64,000 nt of DNA, taken from the NCBI GenBank assembly GCA_020744425.1, contig JAGMUV010000024.1:1071361-1135360 (forward strand), given 5' to 3'. The notes beneath the pieces are model-generated. The model made no database searches, was not told the DNA's origin, and saw only the letters and a program-made list of their open reading frames with translations. Shown piece by piece: positions 56,477-64,000 of this stretch. The stretch is from Dactylonectria macrodidyma. Its lineage: Eukaryota > Ascomycota > Sordariomycetes > Hypocreales > Nectriaceae. How positions within the stretch are numbered: position 1 is the first letter of the stretch; each line of letters opens with the position of its first letter. The translations under genes and the position numbers were made by a program.

Positions 56477-56555
56477 TGACACCGACATGACCCCGACCAG
56501 TGACTCTACAGCTAGTGGCCGGCGCCCACCACTCTTCTCATCTAGGCACATCACA
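56477..56555 (+). repeat. Dispersed repeat copy (also at 21848)
   Basis: Second copy of the element described at 21848-21925, lying 3' of the second regulator gene. Shared words include CCAGTGAC, AGCTAGTGGC and TCTTCTCA. Confidence 0.5.
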
Positions 56556-57383
56556 TTGCCGAATCGTACGTTCTGGTATTTTAAAGTTTCAGGCGTCGTA
56601 TGATGATGGCATTCCGAACACACCATTTCGGTCAATTCGGTAATGAGTCATCTAAATGATGACCTCTTCCTTCTTGGCCTTCGAATATGATCTCTCGATA
56701 GCTTTTCCACATACCGGCGTTCTTTATATGGCTTACGCTTTGGACAGGGCGTTGCCTTCGGTGGGCAGATATTGGATTCAACTTCTTGTAATGCTGATAT
56801 AGCAGGGAGAGGTCAATTGGCGATAACTTTAACTTGCTAATAATGAAAACTCATAAGGTGAGGGGATTATTTTGTACAACACCAGATTACTTTTGATATC
56901 TTACCCCGCAGTTCATGTTTACGTACTAACTCTATGGGACGGGGTTCTGCAGGACTAGTAGGGTGTCGAAAGATAACGTCGCGGGGTAAGCGGCTAATTT
57001 ACTGGGTTTTTACGGAACCTGTGGCTTCCTTCGCCTTCGGCCCTATTGTGGAAGCCTTGACCTAGCATATTAGACCAGCTCTGATGAAACCTATTGAGGC
57101 ACGAGGGAAAGGGTCTGCATAGCAGGAATTGTGGTATGTGTGGAAGATGTGTGTGTGGGACTAACTTATGTGTCGATTTGGGGGTCAGGTTTAGGTCGCA
57201 GACGGCTGTGGGTGGGGTACACTTTTTTAGAAAACAATATGGAAAAATGGATATTGATTTAAAAAGAATTAATAGAAAGCTATGAGAGGTTTCCTAAGCA
57301 CGGTGGCTATTTTATAGAGTTAGTTATGGAATTTAGAAGAAAGAAAGAGGAAAATAGAGTGGATGGGAGGGCGGACCCACAGT

Positions 57384-57485
57384 AAAGTCTTGGCTCACGA
57401 TTAATTCAATGGGGCATAGTGCGAGGCCCACTTAAAAGTCTTGGCTCACGATTAATTCAATGCGGTATAGCGCGAGGACGGATGG
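57384..57485 (+). repeat. Direct duplication, 51-bp period
   Basis: AAAGTCTTGGCTCACGATTA begins both units (57384 and 57435). They differ at a few sites (GGGGCATAGTG against GCGGTATAGCG). Confidence 0.85.
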
Positions 57486-58231
57486 GCTTACCTAAGCCGC
57501 TTTTTCGCACAGGTCGGTCGGAGTTGAGAGGTTCGGCCGAAAGAAGCGCCCAACCAAGCCTCAAGGACGGACGACATCACCGCTACCCTGTAGCTGGTCA
57601 AAACATCGCCAACGGGTTCCAAGTAAAGTGACGGAATAATAGACTCCTAGGGTTATCTTGCGTAGAGAGTATTCCGTTAACTTGTGAAGCTATTAGAAGT
57701 AGCACTTTTCCCCCGAGAACTAATAACGAAGGCGTGTTTGACGGGTGGCTGGGCGAATACTTTGTATTACAATACGATGATAATTGTTTGGCTTTACTCT
57801 TACTTCTAAAGCGTACTGCAGAGACCCTTTAGCATCAGGATCGGGTCAGCATGTTAGACCAGCCTTCCCATAGTAACGCGAAGGAAAGGGAGACCGTATG
57901 CTAACCAATTCTACGAGAATGCATGAAAAAAAAAACAAAAAAATCCTGAATGTAATTAGACGTGGCATCCCGAAGAAACTGCTTGCTCGATTGCGCGCCC
58001 TCCAAAGCCTGTTCGCAGGCTTTGCTTTTACTCGATTATGTAATTTGCCAGACTGCCCGGGGTACACGTTCTGCGTCTCCTATTATTATTATCCCTTCTT
58101 GTGCGACGGATAGAGAGATTAAGCAAGATAATGTCTCAATCAGTCCTGAGACGTTGTGGTCGGCCTAAAAAAACAGCAGCGTCCGAAAAGGAGTGAGTGG
58201 TCCCAGGAACGTGCGTTGTAGCGTGCATGAT

Positions 58232-58239
58232 TATAATGA
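58232..58239 (+). repeat. Target-site duplication, left (TATAATGA)
   Basis: Identical to 61718-61725; 8 bp is within the normal range for Mutator-like elements. Confidence 0.85.
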
Positions 58240-58320
58240 GGGAATTGATATAGCGGCATGACATTTTTGATACAGCGGCATGACTCTTACAGCGGCATGA
58301 CTTTTAGGAAATTTAATTGG
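58240..58320 (+). repeat. MULE terminal inverted repeat, left
   Basis: 81 bp, identical to the complement of 61637-61717. Contains AGCGGCATGAC three times at spacings of 21 and 17 bases. Confidence 0.9.
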
Positions 58321-58525
58321 CTAAAGGTCCCCGCGACCCACAGATACATTCTCTCAAAGGCGGTGTGACTAGCTCCGATAACAAGACCTCTCTTTACCAT
58401 ATAAGCAAGTAGGTCGGGCTACCTTCCTAGAACAGGCTTTGCCCAGACGTCAAAACAAGGTCTTATTTTCAATACGGAACAAGACCAGTTTCATTAAAGG
58501 CCAGAGGGGCCAGCCATCTAGTATT

Positions 58526-60673
58526 CTATTCTCTGACTACTATAGAAGGAAGAGTCTCCTCGTCGCTCTCGAGCAGCTCCCATTGACTCCTTCGCCTCCG
58601 AATGCTGGGTTGTATCTTCCGTCCGCTAGCACGTACTCCTGTAGTTCTCCCAACTCCAAGAATCGCCGATTGGCTACGTATTACGCGCTGGTTTGAAGTA
58701 ACGACCTCACTACTGGCATCGCTGGTAGCCTGGCTACTGGCCTGGCCGCTGACCTGTTGGCTCGCTTCTAGTGCGAGCCTAGCAAGCGTCGGCTTATTTC
58801 GGCTCCCTGGTGGTCGACCTCGCCTGCGCCCTGACGCCTGACCGGCTGGTTTGCTGGTTGAATGGGTACTAGGCTGACTACTTACCCCGATGGCTAGCCT
58901 TGCTGGAACAGCCTGCGTGGTGTTCCTGGGCCTGCCACGGAGAGATGTAGCGATCTTGGGGTCGAGGATGCGTCGGTATGGATCTCGGGAGGTTGACTCT
59001 CGCAGCCGCCACCGTGGATGAACGTCCCATTTAGTGAAAGCCGTGGCAGAACCCAACTTTGAGTACACCTTATGGTAGCAAGGGATGCCAAGCTCGATTG
59101 AAACCGAACAGTCGTCATTACAATCCCCGAGAGGGCTAGGGAATGGATTCTTCCCTGTCGGCATCGCTTTCCTCGCTAGCCGATACTGCTTTGTAATCAG
59201 TCCCAGACCTTTCGACGAAATCACTATTCGCAGTTCACCCAGGTACTCCGAGCTCGAGCCGAGGTAGTCGCGGGCAGTGAGCACCTCATCCTCTGCGCAG
59301 GCATGTGTGAAATCTCGCTCTTGATCCCTCATCATATCCTGCATCGCCTCAACAAGCCGATAGAGGTGGCTCATACCGTTAAGGAGATAACTCTTGATGT
59401 TGTTGTTGCTTGCTTCTGTGCCGGAGGTGACGCGGATGCCGAAGTTGCGGTATTTGCGGATGAAACAGCGTGCCCACTGAGCCCTCATGGGCATATACGT
59501 TCCATGGAGATATCGCAAGATTGCTCGCTGGTCATCGAACTTCTTGCAGAGGTCTTTCCACGCCTTCTCGTGAGCCTCCTCGGTCTCGGCAAACAAGACG
59601 AGCTTCCACATCACAAGAACCCCTCGATAGCTATGGGGAATGACCTCGGCAGTTGGCGCGAGGACGAGTTGTTGGTCCTTTGGGCGCAGCTCAGCCTGTG
59701 TCTGTACGGTAGAGTCCTCCCCATCGCTGCTATTGGGACTGCTACTGCTCCTACTGCCCTTGACCCACTTCTGCTTCGATTTCAGCAGGACGTTCGAATT
59801 GATGTGGTGGATACAGAGCTGCTGTTGTACATTGGGGAACTGATCGTTTAGGGCAGCCTTCATTGAGTTGTCGAAGTCGGTAATGATGACGTCCGGTTGC
59901 CGAATCGCTTGCTGTTCTATGAGTTGTCGAATGCTCTCAGAGAGGAACTGAAACCCTTCTCGCCTCTCGTTATCAATCAGACCAAAAGCAGCGTTAAAAA
60001 CGGTACCAAGGCAGGTCTGTCCTGTAGCCTGGAATAATGGGAGCTTGAAGCGATTGGTGTTGTATGTATTGTCGAAGCTGATGACCTCGGGGAACCGCTT
60101 CCACATCCGAAGACAGTAGGGGAAGGTCCAGACAAGGCCAAGAAGGCGATTCGGATCATCGTTCGCCCATTTCACGAGGTAAGAGATCTCCATCTCGTCG
60201 AAGAGTTTAATTAGCGCTGCAGTAGGCGTGTATCCACTAAGCTTGTCTCTGTTGACGAGAGATCTGGCGTTGTACATGTCTCTCTGTGTGAAGACAGACT
60301 CGGGATGTTGCTCCTGGACGACGGCCCGTACATCGCGGGCCCGGATTCCAACCCGGCGGCTTGTCGATTCAACTGTAGCCCTGATGGGCGTAGTGAGCCT
60401 CCTGTGGGAGGGATGGGCAGATGGTCCGATACTGCGGCCGTGGTTGTGCTGGCCGTGTTCGGGCTTCGAGTGCTGTCGTAAAAGCCACTTGCCCTCCTCT
60501 AACGCCTCTGCAATAGCCATCCACTTACAACCACACTTTCGGGATTTACGTTGTCGGATCCCTACGCCTTTAGTAGGCCCAGGTTCTCCGAATCGATCGC
60601 ATTGGAATGAATATCTGATCTTCCGACCTTTATATGAGTAGGCATTCCTTCCGTCGAACAACACCAAATCCAT
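58526..60673 (-). CDS. MULE transposase
   Basis: 715 residues. An N-terminal FAR1/FLYWCH-like zinc-binding patch (YSFQCDRFGEP..KSRKCGCKWMAIAE and PEHGQHNH, 22-78) precedes the MULE catalytic domain: ISFDNTYNTNRF (Asp201), a FGLIDNERREGFQFL stretch, and VIITDFDNSMKAAL (Asp266/268), then CIHH (287-290) as the C-x2-H mark. SIELGIPCYHKVYS is the SWIM-type zinc finger, and GRRRGRPPGSRNK near the C-terminus is an AT-hook. The start ATG lies inside the preceding frame, and the natural protein may begin further upstream through that frame (see next entry). Catalyses cut-and-paste movement of the element. Confidence 0.9.
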   Translation of the reverse strand: MDLVLFDGRNAYSYKGRKIRYSFQCDRFGEPGPTKGVGIRQRKSRKCGCKWMAIAEALEEGKWLLRQHSKPEHGQHNHGRSIGPSAHPSHRRLTTPIRATVESTSRRVGIRARDVRAVVQEQHPESVFTQRDMYNARSLVNRDKLSGYTPTAALIKLFDEMEISYLVKWANDDPNRLLGLVWTFPYCLRMWKRFPEVISFDNTYNTNRFKLPLFQATGQTCLGTVFNAAFGLIDNERREGFQFLSESIRQLIEQQAIRQPDVIITDFDNSMKAALNDQFPNVQQQLCIHHINSNVLLKSKQKWVKGSRSSSSPNSSDGEDSTVQTQAELRPKDQQLVLAPTAEVIPHSYRGVLVMWKLVLFAETEEAHEKAWKDLCKKFDDQRAILRYLHGTYMPMRAQWARCFIRKYRNFGIRVTSGTEASNNNIKSYLLNGMSHLYRLVEAMQDMMRDQERDFTHACAEDEVLTARDYLGSSSEYLGELRIVISSKGLGLITKQYRLARKAMPTGKNPFPSPLGDCNDDCSVSIELGIPCYHKVYSKLGSATAFTKWDVHPRWRLRESTSRDPYRRILDPKIATSLRGRPRNTTQAVPARLAIGVSSQPSTHSTSKPAGQASGRRRGRPPGSRNKPTLARLALEASQQVSGQASSQATSDASSEVVTSNQRVIRSQSAILGVGRTTGVRASGRKIQPSIRRRRSQWELLESDEETLPSIVVRE

Positions 60674-61490
60674 GAGCCTTCGCGAAGGTATTCACCCAGT
60701 CGAAGAGAACCTCAGCTGATGGTGCTGGGTCGCCTGGGATCGGTGGATTCGGGATCGGGTCTGGGGTAGGTGACGAGGATTGCTGGATGGGAGAAGATGT
60801 AATTGCCTCGGGGGTTGATGATCCTTGGGGAGTTTGGATAGGCGGCCTGTGTGGCGGAGAGTACGGCGGAGGGGATTCGTAGGCATCTGAACTGAGTGGT
60901 GACCAACCCCATCTCTCTCGCCATTGGCGTACTCGTTCGTACGACCGGCCAAGATCAATGGTTAGTGTCAGGTCTTCCCCGATAACCTCGCGTACCAACT
61001 TCAAGACGGACTCAAACTTGGCACTCGTTGCAGTCGGGAGCCTTTGGGCCGACTGTGGTAGAGAGTAGGGAGGTAGTGATTCGGTTTCGGGGCCTGGTAT
61101 AGGTGCCCTAATTCGCTGCGATCGTCTTCGTCCGGATGGGAAATCGTTTAGGAGGTGTATCTCGTGATCGAAACGGAGCTCCCATGCTGGCTCATGGAGC
61201 CCCTGTGATCCATGGGGTCGTGGAAAGGTTGATAATGTCTGTGGATAAGATGCAAAGAGATTTCCGAGTGCATCTTCGTCGCCAATTCCGTAGTACTGGC
61301 TGATACTTGTTGCTATACTACTTGCTGATCGTGGCCTGTTTGCAAGTAGAGGGGGGCTGAACCTGGCTTGTCGGCTCTGTCGCTGTCGTTTTCGAGGACG
61401 TAATTGATCGCTAGGGCTAGGGCTTCGAGTCCGACTTCGTCGTGAGCTTGAGAGAGATTCGGAATTAGGCATGATGAAGGACCTTCTCAA
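60630..61490 (-). CDS. MULE upstream frame, N-terminal part of transposase or separate protein
   Basis: 286 residues, serine- and proline-rich (many RR, SP and PPYSPP runs), probably disordered. Its end, EVLFDWVNTFAKAHGFGVVR, is the usual beginning of the FAR1-like domain of fungal MULE transposases, continued in the other frame as NAYSYKGRKIRYSFQCD. The two frames overlap by 44 bases, so a one-base frame change near 60645-60655 separates what looks like one protein. Sequencing error, mutation, ribosomal frameshift or an unseen intron could explain it. Confidence 0.7.
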   Translation of the reverse strand: MRRSFIMPNSESLSSSRRSRTRSPSPSDQLRPRKRQRQSRQARFSPPLLANRPRSASSIATSISQYYGIGDEDALGNLFASYPQTLSTFPRPHGSQGLHEPAWELRFDHEIHLLNDFPSGRRRSQRIRAPIPGPETESLPPYSLPQSAQRLPTATSAKFESVLKLVREVIGEDLTLTIDLGRSYERVRQWRERWGWSPLSSDAYESPPPYSPPHRPPIQTPQGSSTPEAITSSPIQQSSSPTPDPIPNPPIPGDPAPSAEVLFDWVNTFAKAHGFGVVRRKECLLI

Positions 61491-61636
61491 TGGGGGTTGA
61501 GAGACTCGTAGTGGATCTGATGGAGAGCTTGATCGCGTCGCGTCAGTAGCTAAGGGAAGAATTATGGAGAGCTAAGCTCTGGGTACAAATTTGAGCTGTT
61601 GGCAGAATGAAATGTGCTAACAAAAGAGGGTCCCGT

Positions 61637-61717
61637 CCAATTAAATTTCCTAAAAGTCATGCCGCTGTAAGAGTCATGCCGCTGTATCAAAAATGTCATG
61701 CCGCTATATCAATTCCC
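61637..61717 (-). repeat. MULE terminal inverted repeat, right
   Basis: Exact complement of the left end. Confidence 0.9.
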
Positions 61718-61725
61718 TATAATGA
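61718..61725 (+). repeat. Target-site duplication, right (TATAATGA)
   Basis: Matches 58232-58239. Confidence 0.85.
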
Positions 61726-61925
61726 TACTACTAATGACAACACTAGCAAGCCGTCCACCCCAATCGCGCACGGACTGAGTCGCAACAAGCAGAATTTATA
61801 CATCATTACTATTATTAACCTCATCCGCCCGCTATAACCGTCGACGACGGATCCGGTTGTTGGCCTCCACCTGGAGCCGCATATCCTGAGTGTCGCACTG
61901 AGCGGGCTATAAGGATCAAAAATCA

Positions 61926-62590
61926 GCTGTTGATTGCTTGATAAAAATTTTAGTGTGGAGGAAGAAGATAGACAGCTAATCATAAGGCAGCTTACTATAG
62001 TTAATGTCTTGCTTATCTTTCATTGCTTGACAAAAATTTTAGCGTGAAGGAAGAAGATAGATAGCTAATTATAAGGCAGCTGTGCTACCGGGATGGGGCG
62101 AATTGGGATGGCTCGAATTGATTGCTTAACAAAAATTTTAGCATAAAGGAAGAAGATAGACAGCCAATCATAAGGCAACATGCCTGTTCGTCTCGCGGGA
62201 GCAGTGAGGTGTCAAACTACTGCTGCGTGAGGGAGGAGGACGGACGGCCGATGATTGCTTGACAAAAATTTTTAGCGTGGAGGAAGAAGATAGACAGCCG
62301 GTTGCAGGTATCGTTAGTTCCTCTGATTGCTTGATAAAAATTTTAGCGTGAAGGAAGAAGATAGACAGCCAATTATAAGGCAGCTCTACTATGGTTAATG
62401 TCTTACTTATTGCTGTTGCTTATCATTGCTTGACGAAAATTTTAGCGTGGAGGGAGAAGATAGACAACCAATCATAAGGCAGACATGCTGTTCGATCTCG
62501 CGGGCAGTGAGTTGTCAGGTTGTTACTGCTTGACAAAAATTTTAGCGTGAAAGGAAGGAGACAGACAGCCAATCGTAAGGCAGCTCCAAC
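61926..62590 (+). repeat. Seven-unit interspersed repeat array
   Basis: A conserved block of about 57-60 bases, starting GATTGCTTGACAAAAATTTT and ending near CAATCATAAGGCAGC, occurs seven times, beginning near 61932, 62022, 62120, 62254, 62327, 62426 and 62527. The blocks are separated by 15-75 bases of other sequence. GATTG at the start and CAATC near the end are complementary, and AAAATTTT is a palindrome. Spacers 1 and 5 resemble each other (GTTAATGTCTT), as do spacers 3 and 6 (CTCGCGGG..CAGTGAG), so the array grew by larger duplications. There is no coding frame through it. Confidence 0.85.
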
Positions 62591-64000
62591 CTAAGCCGTG
62601 GGATCCTTCGCACTTTTTCTTCGGCGAGAGTCAAGTGAGCCTGTTTGAACGTCAATTGAAGAGGCCCTCGAAATTATTAGCAACCTGCTGAAGGTACTGG
62701 GCTTAAAAAGACGGGAATGGCCGAAGCAACAAATCACTTGGGGTCCGACTTCGAGAGAAGTCATGCTGAAATTTGACTTGAACTAGTTTTGTCAGCAGGA
62801 GGCTAGGGGTGAGGGAGCGACCATGCAACTTACTGGCGACAACTGTTTGGAGCTGTTGTTCCAAAAATTTTGTTCTCGCTATTGAAGTTTTGTCGTCGAG
62901 CTTCATGATCGTGGATCACGGGCACTGCGATCCACTTTTGGTTGGTCCTTCGTTCTGACTATTATTCCGGTACACTGCGCTGCACAGCCGGCCCCTCTTT
63001 GCAGTCGTTACGTTAGGTCATAGCCAGGGGTGCAACACTCAGGCTGCAGTTCGTCAGGCGGAATAAGTATTCATCCATGCATCCGCAATGATATCTCCGA
63101 ATCGGAGATTGTAACAGCCAGTCCTATTCGCTTCAACTGCACCACAAGGCGACCAGTACGAACCTATAAGCCGAGCCAGAAAGTCCCCAAAGACGCAATA
63201 AAGCTACGAAATATCATAGGGAAGTACGAGAATATCTAGCACCGGCCCGTGGCCTGCGGCTCTAGCATTCGACTGGCCCTGTACATACCCTTAAGTAGAA
63301 TTAGCAGAGCAAGCAAAAATACATCTTATTTTCAGTAACCCACAGTACTAACTATATTGCGAGCTTGATCTAGCTCTGCCCAGCCTTTGAAAGGTTAACT
63401 TCGAGTTATTTACCTACCCCCAATAACTAATAAGCATTGATCTGTATGTGTTGGGATTAAGTGGGCCTCGCGGCTAGCATATAGGAGCTGCTACTGCGAG
63501 CGATGCGCGAGATGGCAGTGGCACCGTCGGACAACGTTGTGATGTGGTGGGTTACGATCTTGGTACGATCTGCGCTGTTGGGGCAGGAGGAGGGAGCCAA
63601 ATACATCAGCCAAGGCCAATTCAACATGAACATGTTGCCGATGGATCTTGGAGAGCGTTTGGATGCTATCATTCACTGTAGCAAGGTGTTTTTTCTTCAC
63701 GTGCTCGGCTATTAGCTGCAGATGTTACAAGATAGATAAGGCTAATAAAAAGATGCATCCACTAGTCTATGAGTCGGCATTCTGGAACCCTAGTTTTGCA
63801 AGTTCGACCTTTCGGATCTGTTGGGAGTGCATTTTCTAAGAGTCGATGTCAGTGGAACAGGCTGTATTATTGTCAGGCTCAAGACATAACGTACAACCTC
63901 AACGGTTCCTCGCACGAGGGTAGCGAGTCACTGTCACTGCTTTGTCTTGGCCAAGTCGAGAAACTCTTCCAATTGCTTGACTCTCAACGCTTGGGTTCCA
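62591..64000. other. Right flank, no supported gene
   Basis: Short frames only (up to about 71 codons); a weak protein-like minus frame at 63457-63672 cannot be assigned. A gene may continue beyond the window end. Confidence 0.35.

Larger units (their letters stand above)
56034..58231. other. Gene-poor region with repeats
   Basis: Holds the dispersed-repeat copy at 56477, a 51-bp duplication at 57384 and AT-rich patches. No gene is supported. Confidence 0.4.
58240..61717 (-). mobile_element. Complete Mutator-like element (MULE)
   Basis: 3478 bp, bounded by 81-bp terminal inverted repeats (58240-58320 and 61637-61717) that are identical by my base-by-base comparison, and flanked by TATAATGA duplications. 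Each end begins GGGAATTGATATAGCGGCAT and carries three copies of AGCGGCATGAC, presumably transposase binding sites. Two minus-strand frames fill the inside. No RIP-type damage is seen, so the insertion is likely recent. It resembles Hop-type fungal MULEs in general layout. Confidence 0.9.

Noticed and set aside
61926..62590. CRISPR-like array
   Set aside because: Repeats are long, diverged and separated by spacers of unequal length that themselves recur; there are no cas genes and the genome is eukaryotic.

Overview
The window looks like a stretch of nuclear genome from a filamentous ascomycete (Pezizomycotina, most likely Sordariomycetes). The genes are interrupted by short introns of about 46-90 bp with GT..AG ends and CTAAC/CTGAC-like branch sites. 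Gene families are typical of these fungi: Zn2Cys6 regulators, a Pth11-like 7-TM protein, P450s, NLR-type proteins and small secreted cysteine-rich proteins. Several broken genes carry stops that all read as CAG/CAA to TAG/TAA changes, the signature of repeat-induced point mutation (RIP). Gene islands alternate with AT-rich, gene-poor, repeat-worn DNA. No search could be run; family names rest on motifs I recognise, and splice sites were placed by eye and checked for reading phase.

Layout. 0-19 kb is a worn accessory region: a SUKH-4-like gene, remnants of NLR genes (a TPR-region fragment, a decayed ankyrin array, a patatin/NB-ARC relic), an epimerase relic, a P450 relic, two secreted cysteine-rich protein genes (8.6 kb and 11.1 kb), a RIP-damaged membrane-protein gene (15.1-16.5 kb) and an intact-looking gene joining a chymotrypsin-fold-like domain with a GDCGS motif to ankyrin repeats (17.1-18.5 kb). 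At 20.6-27.7 kb lie three intact spliced genes: an EthD/dimeric-barrel protein, a pisatin-demethylase-like P450 and a 7-TM rhodopsin-like protein. 27.7-36.7 kb is another graveyard: relics of a linoleate diol synthase (Ppo), a Dabb protein and the C-terminal part of a large fungal chitinase.

The functional centre is 37.1-56.0 kb, which reads as an aromatic-catabolism cluster: a salicylate-hydroxylase-like FAD monooxygenase, an anion:cation-symporter-type MFS permease, a fumarylacetoacetase-family hydrolase, a divergently transcribed type I extradiol ring-cleavage dioxygenase, an NmrA/isoflavone-reductase-like oxidoreductase, SDR and sugar-transporter fragments, and two consecutive Zn2Cys6 regulators. 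The likely logic is uptake, hydroxylation, meta ring cleavage and hydrolysis of the ring-fission product. Candidate regulatory DNA is visible: four tandem 28-bp repeats carrying CGGATCGG between the hydrolase and dioxygenase genes, the same octamer upstream of the monooxygenase, and an identical CCCCGGCCGGGG palindrome upstream of the permease and the second regulator. A RIP-damaged pogo-like transposon sits inside the cluster.

The right end carries a complete, apparently young Mutator-like element (58240-61717; identical 81-bp terminal inverted repeats, 8-bp target duplication) followed by a seven-unit interspersed repeat array (about 61926-62590) of unknown nature.
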